Shown: positions 44,742-54,252, numbered from the stretch's first letter. The stretch is DNA of 64,000 nt from Pseudomonas sp. gcc21 (GCF_012844345.1 NZ_CP051625.1:2170001-2234000), one strand, 5' to 3'. Notes: generated by a model not told the origin, from the letters alone. Made by a program: numbers and translations.

Positions 44742-47648
44742 ATGCTGTTACTGATCCTCATCCTCGCACCCTTCCTTGGCAGTGTCGTCGCGGCATTTCT
44801 ACCCGCTAACGCACGCAATAGCGAGGCGTGGCTGGCTGGCCTGGTAGGCCTCATCGGGTTCGGCATCACTCTGTCGCTGTTGCCGGCTATTGGTAATGGC
44901 GAGGTGGTGCGCTTCACCGCTGAATGGTTACCCGGGCAGGATCTCAATTTCATCCTGCGCATGGACGGGCTGGCCTGGCTGTTCAGCTTGCTGATACTCG
45001 GCATATTCCTGCTGGTAGTGCTGTATGCGCGCTACTACATGTCGCCAAAGGACCCTGTTCCGCGCTTCTTCGCGTTCCTGCTGGCTTTCATGGGCGCGAT
45101 GCTCGGCATTGTGCTGTCCGGAAACCTGATCCAGCTGGTCATGTTCTGGGAGCTGACCAGCCTGATTTCGTTCCTGCTGATCGGTTACTGGCACCACCGG
45201 GCCGATGCCCGGCGCGGCGCGCGCATGGCCTTCACGGTTACCGCAACCGGCGGCCTGTGCCTGCTTGCCGGGGTGCTGGTGCTCGGACATATTGTCGGCA
45301 GCTACAATCTCGACGTGGTACTCGCCTCCGGTAACACCATCCGCAACCATCCGCTGTATCTGACCACGCTGGTATTGATCGCCCTCGGCGCACTGACCAA
45401 GAGCGCGCAGTTTCCCTTTCATTTCTGGCTGCCGCACGCCATGGCAGCGCCCACCCCTGTTTCGGCCTTTCTGCATTCGGCAACCATGGTCAAGGCCGGC
45501 ATCTTTCTGCTGATGCGGCTCTGGCCGGTCCTGGCGGGCACGCCGGAGTGGGAATGGGTCATTGGCGGTGCCGGCATCTGCACCAGGCTGATCGGCGCTT
45601 TCATCGCCATTTTCCAGCATGACCTCAAAGGATTACTGGCGTATTCAACGATCAGTCATCTGGGTCTTATCACCGCCCTGCTGGGTATCGGCACGCCGTT
45701 GGCGATGGTCGCGGCGATCTTCCACACCGTTAACCACGCCACCTTCAAGGCATCGCTTTTCATGGCGGTCGGCATCATCGACCATGAATGCGGCACCCGC
45801 GACATGCGCCGGTTACGCGGGCTTTACCGTCCCATGCCGCATACCGCCACGCTGGCCATCGTCGCCAGCGCAGCCATGGCCGGGGTGCCCTTGCTCAACG
45901 GTTTCATTTCCAAGGAAATGTTCTTCGCCGAAGCAATTCAGGTGGGTTCGGATAACAACTGGTGGATGTCGCTGGTTGCCATCGCCATGGGCATCTTTGG
46001 TGTCGCCTACTCGTTGCGTTTCATCTACGTATTCTTCGGCCAAACCGCCACCGATCTGCCCAGTACGCCCCATGAACCGCCACGCTGGATGCGCGTTCCT
46101 GTCGAATTGCTGGTGTTGTCCTGTCTGATCGTCGGCGTCATGCCTGCATTAACCATCGGGCCGCTGCTGCATAACGCTGTCGAAGCGGTCCTGGGCGTGC
46201 GCACGCCCACGTACAGCCTGGCCGTCTGGCATGGCCTGAATAGGCCGTTGCTGATGAGCCTGATCGCGCTGGTCGGCGGCGTGCTGCTCTACGCGCTGCT
46301 GCGGTCCCGCTTTGGCCTGACCCAGCGTGACCGCGTGCCATTTCTGCACCGCTTCAACGGCAAGCAGGCCTATGAAAGCACCATGCTCGAACTGATGGCC
46401 CTCGCGGCGCGACTCGAGAAGCTGCTCGGCACCCGTCGATTACAGCCGCAGCTTCTTCTGATGATACTGGCCGGCGTATCGGTAACGCTGATCGTCAGTT
46501 GGGTAGTGCCGCATGGCTGGATTCTGAGACCACCCGAGACGCTCAACCTGCCCTTCGCTGCCTTGTGGACTGTGGGCTGTGCCTGCGCACTCGCCGCGGC
46601 CTGGCAGGCTAAATATCATCGTCTGGCTGCACTGATGCTGATCGGCGGTACGGGCATAGTGGTCAGCATCACCTTCCTGTGGCTGTCCGCCCCTGATCTG
46701 GCGCTGACCCAGTTGATGGTCGAGACCGTCACAACCGTGCTGATCCTGCTGGGCTTGCGCTGGCTGCCGCCGCGTATTCTGAACCGCGAAACCGAAGCCC
46801 GGGTCAACCGGCTGGCACGCGCCAGACGCACCCGGGATTTTATCCTGGCGGTGGTCGCCGGCACGGGTATGGCTGCGCTCAGCTATCTGGTGTTGTTGCA
46901 TCCGACTGGCAGCAAAATAGGCGATTTCTTCCTTGAGCGCGCACTCAGCGAAGGCGGCGGCAGCAATGTAGTGAACGTGCTGCTGGTCGATTTCCGCGGC
47001 TTCGATACTTTCGGTGAGCTGGCCGTACTGAGTATCGTGGCACTCACCGTCTATGCACTACTGCGTCGATTCCGTCCCGCGCCCGAAAGTATTCCGATCC
47101 CGGCGCAGCAGGCCAACAGTATCGATCCTGCGACCCGCCAGACCCCGGCGCAACAGGCCAACAGCGGCTATCTGATGGTGCCAAGCGTATACCTGCGGCT
47201 GTTACTGCCCATCTTCGGCGTGGTGGCCGCCTACTTCTTCATGCGCGGGCATAACCTGCCGGGTGGCGGCTTCGTCGCGGGGCTGATCCTTTCCGTCGCC
47301 ATTATCATCCAGTACATGCTGGCTGGCACCGCCTGGGTCGAAGCCAACCTGCGTCTGCAGCCACACCGCTGGATTGCTAGCGGGCTCGCCATCACCGCAG
47401 CTACGGGCCTGGGCGCCTGGCTGCTCGGTTACCCCTTCCTGACCAGCCACACGGCGCACCTTGTCCTGCCGGTATTTGGCGAGGTGCACGTACCCAGTGC
47501 ATTTCTCTTCGACCTGGGCGTTTTTTGCGTAGTTGTGGGCAGCACCATGCTGATCCTTATCGCCCTTGCCCACCAGTCGGTGCGCAGCCACCGGGTACCT
47601 GTCGGAGCGTCGGTGCCAGCCGCGCCGGCCAGCAAGGAGATCCTCTGA
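44742..47648 (+). CDS. mrpA: Na+/H+ antiporter subunit A fused to subunit B (MrpA/ShaA)
   Basis: Large subunit of the Mrp-type multisubunit monovalent cation/proton antiporter of the inner membrane. It is 968 residues with about 20 membrane segments. The NuoL-like core has LTSLISFLLIGYWHH and the proton-path KSAQFPFHFWLPHAM stretch, followed by HSATMVKAGIFLL. After a linker with a repeated PAQQANS (787-793 and 802-808), the MrpB-like domain begins near Met812 (RGHNLPGGGFVAGL). This A-B fusion is typical of Pseudomonas. The operon continues with C to G in overlapping genes and should serve Na+ tolerance and alkaline pH homeostasis. Confidence 0.95.
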   Translation: MLLLILILAPFLGSVVAAFLPANARNSEAWLAGLVGLIGFGITLSLLPAIGNGEVVRFTAEWLPGQDLNFILRMDGLAWLFSLLILGIFLLVVLYARYYMSPKDPVPRFFAFLLAFMGAMLGIVLSGNLIQLVMFWELTSLISFLLIGYWHHRADARRGARMAFTVTATGGLCLLAGVLVLGHIVGSYNLDVVLASGNTIRNHPLYLTTLVLIALGALTKSAQFPFHFWLPHAMAAPTPVSAFLHSATMVKAGIFLLMRLWPVLAGTPEWEWVIGGAGICTRLIGAFIAIFQHDLKGLLAYSTISHLGLITALLGIGTPLAMVAAIFHTVNHATFKASLFMAVGIIDHECGTRDMRRLRGLYRPMPHTATLAIVASAAMAGVPLLNGFISKEMFFAEAIQVGSDNNWWMSLVAIAMGIFGVAYSLRFIYVFFGQTATDLPSTPHEPPRWMRVPVELLVLSCLIVGVMPALTIGPLLHNAVEAVLGVRTPTYSLAVWHGLNRPLLMSLIALVGGVLLYALLRSRFGLTQRDRVPFLHRFNGKQAYESTMLELMALAARLEKLLGTRRLQPQLLLMILAGVSVTLIVSWVVPHGWILRPPETLNLPFAALWTVGCACALAAAWQAKYHRLAALMLIGGTGIVVSITFLWLSAPDLALTQLMVETVTTVLILLGLRWLPPRILNRETEARVNRLARARRTRDFILAVVAGTGMAALSYLVLLHPTGSKIGDFFLERALSEGGGSNVVNVLLVDFRGFDTFGELAVLSIVALTVYALLRRFRPAPESIPIPAQQANSIDPATRQTPAQQANSGYLMVPSVYLRLLLPIFGVVAAYFFMRGHNLPGGGFVAGLILSVAIIIQYMLAGTAWVEANLRLQPHRWIASGLAITAATGLGAWLLGYPFLTSHTAHLVLPVFGEVHVPSAFLFDLGVFCVVVGSTMLILIALAHQSVRSHRVPVGASVPAAPASKEIL

Positions 47649-47992
47649 TGGAAGTCGTCATCGCCATCGCCATCGGCGTACTGTTCGGTTCGGGTGTCTG
47701 GCTGATCCTGCGCCCGCGCACCTTTCAGGTCATAACCGGGTTGCTGCTGCTGAGCTACGCGGTGAACCTGTTCATCTTCATCATGGGCCGGTTATCGATC
47801 AACCTTCCTCCGCTCACTTTGGAAGAAGGCCCAATTGATCCCGCGCTCTATGCCGATCCCGTGCCCCAGGCACTGGTGCTCACGGCCATCGTTATCGGCT
47901 TCGCTACGACCGCCTTGTATCTGGTGGTATTGCTGGCGTCACGCGGCATGACCGGTACGGACCATGTCGAAGGCCGGGAGCCGGACGTATGA
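47648..47992 (+). CDS. mrpC: Mrp antiporter subunit C
   Basis: A 114-residue, NuoK-like membrane subunit with three segments (about 3-20, 28-47, 75-97). The motif LLLLSYAVNLFIFIMGR and DPVPQALVLTAIVIGFATTA are characteristic of MrpC. Its ATG shares one base with the mrpA stop (TGATG). Confidence 0.93.
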   Translation: MEVVIAIAIGVLFGSGVWLILRPRTFQVITGLLLLSYAVNLFIFIMGRLSINLPPLTLEEGPIDPALYADPVPQALVLTAIVIGFATTALYLVVLLASRGMTGTDHVEGREPDV

Positions 47993-49632
47993 GCAGCCAC
48001 TGGCTGGACCAGCTGTTGCTGACGCCCATACTCATACCGCTCTTGGCTGCTGCCGCGCTGGTTATCATCAACCAGCGCCGCCATCAGCTGAAGTTCTCCA
48101 TCAACCTGATCAGCTGCCTGGCGCTGCTGGCCAACGCGGTGGCGCTGGTCTATCTGACTGACACCGAGCACTGGCCGCGAGACATCGGCGTTTACCTTGC
48201 GGCCAACTGGGCTACGCCCTTCGGTATCGCGCTGATGGCCGACCGTCTGGCCGCGATGATGCTGCTGTTGACGGCGATCATAGCGCTGGCCTCACTGCTC
48301 TATGCCTATGCCCGCTGGAGCCGCACGGGCGTACATTTTCATTCGTTGTTCCAGTTCCTGCTCATGGGTATCAACGGTGCCTTCCTGACCGGGGACCTGT
48401 TCAACCTCTTCGTGTTCTTCGAGATCATGCTGGCCGCGTCCTACGGCCTGGTGCTGCACGGCTTCAATGCCGCACGGGTGCGCGCAGGCATGCAGTACAT
48501 CGTGATCAACCTGGTATCTTCCCTGTTCTTTCTGATCGGCGTGGCGCTGATCTACGCTGCGGCCGGCACATTGAACATGGCTGACCTGGCGACGCAGCTT
48601 ACCGGGCTGACGCCAACTGACAGATTATTACTGGAGACCGGCGCAGCCATTCTCGCCGTGGCCTTCCTTACCAAAAGCGCGGTATGGCCGCTGGGATTCT
48701 GGCTGCCGACCACCTACTCGGCGGCGTCACCCCCCGTTGCTGCCCTGCTGGTGCTGATGACTAAGGTCGGCGTCTATGTTCTGCTCAGGTTATGGCTTCT
48801 GGTCTTTGCCGATCATGCGGGCGTAGCCAGTGCGCTGGGGGCCAACGCCCTGCTGGCTATCGGCGTGGTAACCATCGCATTTGGCAGCATCGGACTACTG
48901 GCGAGCCAGGAACTGGGCCGCATGGCAGGCTACAGCGCGATCATATCCTCCGGCACCCTGCTTGCCGCGATCGGCTACGGCCAGCCCAACGTGATCAGCG
49001 CTGCATTGTTCTACCTGCTCAGTTCGACACTGGCGGTCGCGGCGCTGGTCATGCTCATCGAACTGATCGACCGTATCCGCAAACCCAGCGCCGCCATGCT
49101 GGCCCTGACCATGGAAGCCTTTGCCATAGGCGATGCGCCCGAGGAAGCCGACTCGGCTGGTGTCCCTATACCGGCGGCGATGGCGTTTCTCGGTCTGTCA
49201 TTCTTTGCCTGCGCGCTGATCATAGCGGGCCTGCCACCGCTGTCCGGCTTTATCGCCAAGTTCAGCCTGTTCCATGCCATGCTCAACCCCTACGGTCTGT
49301 CCGCGCTGACTGCAGACACCGGTAATCTGGCGGCCTGGCTGCTGATGGCGCTGATCATTGTTTCCGGGCTGGCGGCGATCATTTCGCTGATGCGCTATGG
49401 CGTACGTACCTTCTGGGCAACCGAATCCACCCCGCCACGCTTGCAAGTGACCGAGGCTGGCGCAGTGGGTGGCCTGCTGTTTCTCTGTATCCTGCTCACC
49501 GTTCAGGCCGGACCGCTGCGTAGCTATCTGGACCGCGTTTCGATCGGCCTGCATTACCCTGCCGATTACACGCAGCGGGTGCTCTCCGCGCCAACGGTGC
49601 CCGGTGTCGTCAATTCGGAGGGCAGCGAATGA
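47989..49632 (+). CDS. mrpD: Mrp antiporter subunit D
   Basis: A 547-residue NuoM/N-like membrane subunit with about fourteen segments. The conserved glutamate of the proton path lies in LFNLFVFFEIMLAASYGLV, and the lysine in TKSAVWPLGFWLPTTYSAA. The stretch LPPLSGFIAKFSLF is the usual antiporter-like signature. It overlaps mrpC by 4 bp and mrpE by 4 bp. Confidence 0.94.
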   Translation: MSSHWLDQLLLTPILIPLLAAAALVIINQRRHQLKFSINLISCLALLANAVALVYLTDTEHWPRDIGVYLAANWATPFGIALMADRLAAMMLLLTAIIALASLLYAYARWSRTGVHFHSLFQFLLMGINGAFLTGDLFNLFVFFEIMLAASYGLVLHGFNAARVRAGMQYIVINLVSSLFFLIGVALIYAAAGTLNMADLATQLTGLTPTDRLLLETGAAILAVAFLTKSAVWPLGFWLPTTYSAASPPVAALLVLMTKVGVYVLLRLWLLVFADHAGVASALGANALLAIGVVTIAFGSIGLLASQELGRMAGYSAIISSGTLLAAIGYGQPNVISAALFYLLSSTLAVAALVMLIELIDRIRKPSAAMLALTMEAFAIGDAPEEADSAGVPIPAAMAFLGLSFFACALIIAGLPPLSGFIAKFSLFHAMLNPYGLSALTADTGNLAAWLLMALIIVSGLAAIISLMRYGVRTFWATESTPPRLQVTEAGAVGGLLFLCILLTVQAGPLRSYLDRVSIGLHYPADYTQRVLSAPTVPGVVNSEGSE

Positions 49633-50129
49633 GTCGCTGGCTGCCGTCGCCGATTCTCTCGGCGGCATTGTTGATCATGTGGTTGCTGCTGAACCAGAGC
49701 ATCTCCCCGGGGCAGCTGCTGATTGGCGTGCTATTGGCTATTGCCGCGCCCATCCTGTCGCGCCCGCTGCGGCCATTCACCGTTGTGGTGAAAAAGCCGA
49801 TGGTGATGCTGCGGCTGGCCGGCTGGTCGTTGAAGGAAATCATCCGTTCGAGTTTCAACGTCAGCCGAATCATTCTGTTCACTCGGCACGAGCGCCTGAA
49901 TTCACAATTCATCCGCATTCCGCTGGATCTGCGCGATCCATACGGGCTGGCGGTTCTGTCATGCATCATCAATTCGACCCCGGGGACCGTCTGGGTGGAG
50001 ATCATGCCGGACAGCAACGACCTGGCGCTGCATGTATTCGACCTGCACGATGCCAGCTGGTGGGTGGATATGATCAAGACCCGCTACGAACAACCACTCA
50101 TCGAAATCTTCGAACAGGGTGATCCATGA
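49629..50129 (+). CDS. mrpE: Mrp antiporter subunit E
   Basis: A 166-residue membrane subunit with two N-terminal hydrophobic segments (about 8-25, 27-45) and a cytoplasmic part. The segment FIRIPLDLRDPYGLAVLSCI and NSTPGTVWVEI are family marks. It helps complex assembly and stability. ATGA overlaps on both sides. Confidence 0.92.
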   Translation: MSRWLPSPILSAALLIMWLLLNQSISPGQLLIGVLLAIAAPILSRPLRPFTVVVKKPMVMLRLAGWSLKEIIRSSFNVSRIILFTRHERLNSQFIRIPLDLRDPYGLAVLSCIINSTPGTVWVEIMPDSNDLALHVFDLHDASWWVDMIKTRYEQPLIEIFEQGDP

Positions 50130-50404
50130 CGACATTGCTGACCCTGACCATTCTCTTTGCCCAGGGCTGTACCATGCTGGCCATGCTGTTCTGCGCCATC
50201 CGACTGTTGCTCGGTCCAAGCGCCCAGGACCGTGTGCTGGCGCTGGATACGCTGTGGATGTGCGGCATGATCCTGGCGCTGGTGATGGGCATTCGCTTTG
50301 CCAATGACGTCTATTTCGAGATGGCGCTGCTGATCGCGTTGACCGGTTTTGTTTCCTCGATTGCGCTGGCCAAGTTTCTCACCCGGGGGGAGATCATCGA
50401 ATGA
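50126..50404 (+). CDS. mrpF: Mrp antiporter subunit F
   Basis: A 92-residue subunit with three membrane segments. RLLLGPSAQDRVLALDTLW is the MrpF signature, with the conserved aspartate in the middle segment. Reported homologues also move solutes such as bile salts. ATGA overlap with mrpE and mrpG. Confidence 0.93.
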   Translation: MTTLLTLTILFAQGCTMLAMLFCAIRLLLGPSAQDRVLALDTLWMCGMILALVMGIRFANDVYFEMALLIALTGFVSSIALAKFLTRGEIIE

Positions 50405-50784
50405 GCGTCGTTCATGTCGATCTCCCGCTCTGGCTGGCCATTCCCTTCGCGCTGCTACTGCTGCTGGGCAGCCTGATCATTCTGATCGGTGCCCTTGGCC
50501 TGTTGCGACTGCCCAGTTTCTATCAGCGTATTCACGGCCCTGCCATCACTATCACGCTCGGTACCGGCTGCTTCCTGCTTGCTTCCATGCTCTATTTCAG
50601 CGGTCTGGAAACACGGCCGGTACTGCATGAACTGCTGATTTCGGCCTTCCTGCTGCTAACCGCGCCGGTGACCTCGATGATGATCATGCGCGCCTCGGTT
50701 TATCGGGATCTGCGCGGCGGTCGAATCATTCGACGATCAGACGGCAGCGAAAGCTATCGCTTTCCAACAAACGATGATGAGTGA
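50401..50784 (+). CDS. mrpG: Mrp antiporter subunit G
   Basis: A 127-residue subunit with three membrane segments. The motif GALGLLRLPSFYQRIHGPAI is the MrpG signature, followed by the TAPVTSMMIMRASVYRD region. The C-terminal tail is charged. It ends the mrp operon, and the next gene starts 27 bp later on the same strand. Confidence 0.93.
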   Translation: MSVVHVDLPLWLAIPFALLLLLGSLIILIGALGLLRLPSFYQRIHGPAITITLGTGCFLLASMLYFSGLETRPVLHELLISAFLLLTAPVTSMMIMRASVYRDLRGGRIIRRSDGSESYRFPTNDDE

Positions 50785-50811
50785 GGCTGTCCTCCCAAGC
50801 GCATTCTTCGC

Positions 50812-51678
50812 ATGATGCCGATGACCCATAGCCGCGCCCTGTTGAGCATGCATGTGGCTGCGTTGATGTTCGGCTTGACCGGGATATTCGGCAAGCTGAT
50901 CCAGGCCGGCCCGGTGGTGATCGTACTCGGCCGTGCGCTGTTTGCGGTGGCAGCCTTGTTCTTGTTTGCCCGTCTATTTACTCGCCCGATCCTGCGTGGC
51001 GTAACACGGCAGCGATTCCTGCAACTGGCGATGTGCGGCTTTTTTCTCGGCGTGCACTGGCTGACCTTTTTCCATGCGGTGAAGATTGCCGGCGTGGGCA
51101 TCGGCACCCTGGGGTTCGCCAGCTTTCCAGCCTTCGTGGTCATTCTCGAAATGATTTTCTGGCGCGAACAGCCCAGCCCCCGCGACCTGCTCAAGGTCGG
51201 CCTGATCTGTATTGGCCTGGTCTTGGTCGCCCCGGCTTTTAACCTTAGCCACGGCGCCACGACCGGTCTGCTATGGGCGATCCTGTCGGGTTTCTGCTTC
51301 GCAGCGGTATCCGTTGGCAATCGTCTGACCAGCGGCCATCTGCATGCTGTGCAGGTGGCTTTCTGGCAAAACATCGTGATATTTGCCTGCCTGCTACCCT
51401 TCAGCGGCGTTGCCTTGGTCCAGGTCGATGCGCTTGACTGGCTATGGCTGGCGCTGCTCGGGCTGTTCTGCACAGGGCTGGCGCACGGATTGTTCGTCGC
51501 CAGCCTGACAGTACTCAAGGCACGTGTTGCGTCCCTGTTCTTCGCGCTCGAGCCCGTCTACGGGATTCTGTTTGCCTGGTATCTGTTCGGTGAGGAGCCG
51601 ACCATTCGCATGCTGCTGGGAGGTCTGCTGATTATCTCGGCGCTGGCTCTGGTCAGCCGCGCCCCGGAGCCAGCCTGA
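50812..51678 (+). CDS. DMT family (EamA) transporter
   Basis: A 288-residue ten-segment membrane protein made of two EamA repeats (about 12-140 and 155-282). Typical stretches are LMFGLTGIFGKLIQAGPVVI near the start, and FFALEPVYGILFAWYLFGEEP and MLLGGLLIISALALVSR at the end. It exports or imports a small metabolite that cannot be named from the sequence. In-frame ATGs at 50812, 50815 and 50821 are possible. It lies 27 bp downstream of mrpG and may be read through. Confidence 0.88.
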   Translation: MMPMTHSRALLSMHVAALMFGLTGIFGKLIQAGPVVIVLGRALFAVAALFLFARLFTRPILRGVTRQRFLQLAMCGFFLGVHWLTFFHAVKIAGVGIGTLGFASFPAFVVILEMIFWREQPSPRDLLKVGLICIGLVLVAPAFNLSHGATTGLLWAILSGFCFAAVSVGNRLTSGHLHAVQVAFWQNIVIFACLLPFSGVALVQVDALDWLWLALLGLFCTGLAHGLFVASLTVLKARVASLFFALEPVYGILFAWYLFGEEPTIRMLLGGLLIISALALVSRAPEPA

Positions 51679-51702
51679 GGCGCGCTTGCCGCGCCGGGTT
51701 GA

Positions 51703-52959
51703 TCAAGCCCGGGTTTCGATCACCCGCACCCAGTCCGGCAGGATATTCATACGTGCGGCGGCGAGCTTCAGGCATACCAGCAGGGGGACTGCCAATAGCA
51801 CGCCCACCGCGCCCCACATCCAGCCCCAAAGAATCAGCCAGACCATCACCACCAGCGGGTTGAGTCGCATATTGCGGCCGAGCATGATCGGCGTCACAAA
51901 CTGCGCCTCGACCAGATTGATGCAGAAGAAGATCAACACCGGCATCAGCGCTGCCAGCTCTGGCCCGTACTGCACCAGCCCGGCGATCGCCAGAATGATC
52001 ATCGCCAGGATCGGACCCACGTAGGGCGCGAAGTTGGCCAATGCTACGAGCGCGCCCCAGAGCATCGCGTCCTCAACGCCATACAGCCACAAGGCGCCGC
52101 CCGTCACCAGGCCCAGGCAGGTATTGATGATGCTGACTGTCAGGATGTAGCGCGACAGCTCGCGCTGGATCTCACGCACCAGCATGATGGTCATGCGCTT
52201 ATCACGAGCATGCGGGAAAACGTCAACGAAGGCGGCGAACAGGTTGGGCCCGAAGATCAGCAGAAACAGGATCAGAATCACGCTGGTCACCAGCTGGGCA
52301 AGTACCAGCGGGGTCGCACTCAACACGGAAATCACCGCTTCCATTCCACCCTGCCGTATGCGCGCGCTGACCTGGTCTTCCTCTTTCAACGGCGGCTCGA
52401 CCACCACGGGTGGCGGCTCCGGCTCGGGCTCCTCTTCCTTGTCTCCACGAAACCAGCCGAACAGCCGGAAACCCCGTTCCTCCTCCTCTTCGACCTGCGC
52501 TGGCTGAGGTGCAGGCGCAGCCGGAGCGCGCCTGCGTTCGGATTGCAGGCTTTCGGTGAATTCATCCAGCCGCTCGGTGAGCTGTTCAGACAGATCAGGC
52601 AACTGCTTTGCCCATTTCTGGGCTGGCTCGGTCAGCTGCATGACAAGCAGGGTGAAGGGGCCAAGCAGCACCGCCATGATAACGACCGCAGACACCGTCC
52701 GCGGAACGTAAATGCGTTTGAGTCCGGTAACCAACGGGCCCAGCAATAGCGAAAACAGCATCGCTACCACTATGGGCATCAGCAGCGTCTTGGCGAAATA
52801 AAGCGTGTAGACAGCAGCAAGTCCCAGCAGCCAGACGGTCGGGGAAACCGTTGCGGGCTGGGACACTGGGATTGCTATAGGGTCTAGCTGGGCTTCGGGA
52901 TCAATAGGGGCTGGTGCGCGATGGTCAGCGAACGGCTCCCTGCCGTTCTCGTCGGTCAT
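51703..52959 (-). CDS. AI-2E family transporter (PerM-like)
   Basis: A 418-residue membrane protein of the AI-2 exporter/PerM family, with seven to eight segments. A hydrophilic, charged insertion (about residues 120-215, with a run of Glu/Pro: EEEPEPEPPPVVVEPP) lies between segments 3 and 4; such long inserts vary in the family. The C-terminal LVEAQFVTPIMLGRNMRLNP and WGWMWGAVGVLLAVPLL are signature regions. The start at ATG 52959 (GGAAGG upstream) overlaps the previous gene by 4 bp. Its substrate is unknown. Confidence 0.88.
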   Translation of the reverse strand: MTDENGREPFADHRAPAPIDPEAQLDPIAIPVSQPATVSPTVWLLGLAAVYTLYFAKTLLMPIVVAMLFSLLLGPLVTGLKRIYVPRTVSAVVIMAVLLGPFTLLVMQLTEPAQKWAKQLPDLSEQLTERLDEFTESLQSERRRAPAAPAPQPAQVEEEEERGFRLFGWFRGDKEEEPEPEPPPVVVEPPLKEEDQVSARIRQGGMEAVISVLSATPLVLAQLVTSVILILFLLIFGPNLFAAFVDVFPHARDKRMTIMLVREIQRELSRYILTVSIINTCLGLVTGGALWLYGVEDAMLWGALVALANFAPYVGPILAMIILAIAGLVQYGPELAALMPVLIFFCINLVEAQFVTPIMLGRNMRLNPLVVMVWLILWGWMWGAVGVLLAVPLLVCLKLAAARMNILPDWVRVIETRA

Positions 52960-53240
52960 GCATCGCCTTCCAGCGCTGACGAGGATGAGGGCATCCACAT
53001 TGTCGCGATGCGCCACAATCGCAAACCTTCAATGCTGAACGCCAACAGGCTCTTACGCCCGGCACCGCTGGACAAGCCCGCTAACAATCCGACTGCCAAC
53101 CCGCCGCCAAGAATCCAGAGCGGTGACTGGCGTCTGAGAAACGCCATTCGCTGCATCCCTTCGAGCTTCAGCAATCCCCTTTCGAGTTTGAGCTGCTCGT
53201 TGATTTGCTTGACCTCATTGATCAGGTCTTTGCGCGCCAT
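52956..53240 (-). CDS. Small coiled-coil membrane protein (YqjK-like position)
   Basis: A 94-residue protein with a charged helical N-terminus (KDLINEVKQINEQLKLERG), one membrane segment near 42-58 (PLWILGGGLAVGLLAGL) and a short tail. AAGGA precedes ATG 53240. By position after DUF883 and YqjE-like genes it matches YqjK of enterobacteria, but the sequence similarity is only general. It overlaps the YqjE-like gene by 26 bp and the transporter gene by 4 bp. Confidence 0.7.
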   Translation of the reverse strand: MARKDLINEVKQINEQLKLERGLLKLEGMQRMAFLRRQSPLWILGGGLAVGLLAGLSSGAGRKSLLAFSIEGLRLWRIATMWMPSSSSALEGDA

Positions 53241-53661
53241 CTTTGATTCCTTGTCTGAACGCGTGGATATGCTGCTTGGTCGTCTTCAACCCGAGATTCT
53301 TGCTGGAGCTCTTGATCATCATCAGCATAATCAGCATCGGAATGATCTGCACTGCAAGGAACGCCACCAACCCCAGAGTTACCGACTCGCTAGGCACGTA
53401 AGCCCACCAACCGAGCAGGACCGATACACCTATCCAGGCCAGCAGTGCGAGGGGCAACATGGCCAGAGCGAGAACTGCAATTCTCCCGCTCTCGGACATG
53501 GTCAGGCGGATTTCCGTGAAAGCCAGCTTACCCAGATCCTTACCGGTCAGGGCAGCATGCTTGGCCCATTCAGCCAGTGCTTTCAGTTCCGTCTGCAGAT
53601 CCGCCTCACCTGTCGCCGTCTCACCTTCGCCCGGCCTGGACTGATCCGGGATCTCACTCAT
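53215..53661 (-). CDS. Phage holin family / YqjE-like membrane protein
   Basis: A 148-residue protein: an acidic N-terminus, an amphipathic helix (LTGKDLGKLAFTEIRLTMSE) and two adjacent membrane segments (about 60-82 and 90-116, LALAMLPLALLAWIGVSVLL and LVAFLAVQIIPMLIMLMM). This matches the holin superfamily III/YqjE layout. It overlaps the DUF883 gene by 4 bp (ATGA), forming a conserved envelope-stress operon. It does not lie in a phage. Confidence 0.82.
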   Translation of the reverse strand: MSEIPDQSRPGEGETATGEADLQTELKALAEWAKHAALTGKDLGKLAFTEIRLTMSESGRIAVLALAMLPLALLAWIGVSVLLGWWAYVPSESVTLGLVAFLAVQIIPMLIMLMMIKSSSKNLGLKTTKQHIHAFRQGIKDGAQRPDQ

Positions 53662-54002
53662 TTCGATTTAGTGCAAAGCTTGGAGACAACGAAACCGGCA
53701 GCAAAGGCGATGCCGAGTGAGGTAAGTGGCTTTTCCCGGATAAAGCTAGTGGCTTGGCCGGTGTACTGCTGGATCTGCGCTTGTGCTTGTTCTCTGCCTT
53801 TCATAAATTGGCTCGATGCTCCGTTCTTGAGGTCCAGGCCAGACGTTTCCGCCGCGTGCAGGAAATGCGATTTGGCCTCCATCAGTTTGTCGAAAGCGGC
53901 CATGACCGCGTCCTTACCAGAATCGATTTCCTTCGAACTTTCTTCGCTGTTCACGGCTTTCTTTACCGATTCAGCGGCTTTATCCAAATTCGCAGCTACC
54001 AT
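53658..54002 (-). CDS. DUF883 family protein (YqjD/ElaB-like)
   Basis: A 114-residue protein with a long amphipathic helix (VKKAVNSEESSKEIDSGKDA and onward) and a C-terminal membrane anchor near residues 90-108 (PLTSLGIAFAAGFVVSKL). In enterobacteria, YqjD and ElaB bind ribosomes at the membrane in stationary phase. AGGAG is 7 nt from the ATG at 54002 but only 1 nt from the ATG at 54008, so 54002 is chosen. First gene of the minus-strand operon. Confidence 0.83.
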   Translation of the reverse strand: MVAANLDKAAESVKKAVNSEESSKEIDSGKDAVMAAFDKLMEAKSHFLHAAETSGLDLKNGASSQFMKGREQAQAQIQQYTGQATSFIREKPLTSLGIAFAAGFVVSKLCTKSK

Positions 54003-54252
54003 GTGCATGCTCCTAAATCGAATCAGCTAAGTGATGTTTCACAGAGTTCTTGACCACCCCCGGCTCGCCAATGTTCCCCCGATCAGACAAATGAGTTGCG
54101 CTTGAGCCCCCGCCGTTGCCCCGCCGTGAAGCACCAAGGACGCAACGGCACTGCACAGCAGGCGCGCCATGGGATACCAGTCTGTGCCAGACTGATGGCT
54201 CGACACGGCAGACAGCTGCCGACATCAACCGTATCTGACAGGGTAGCCGGAA

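Noticed and set aside
53215..53661. Phage holin as a sign of prophage
   Set aside because: The family label is historical; the gene lies in a yqjDEK-like stress operon with no phage genes around.
52921..54030. Plus-strand open frame of 369 codons opposite the yqjDEK-like operon
   Set aside because: It spans three overlapping minus-strand genes with good ribosome sites and membrane signatures; the plus frame is Ser/Cys/Leu-rich shadow sequence.
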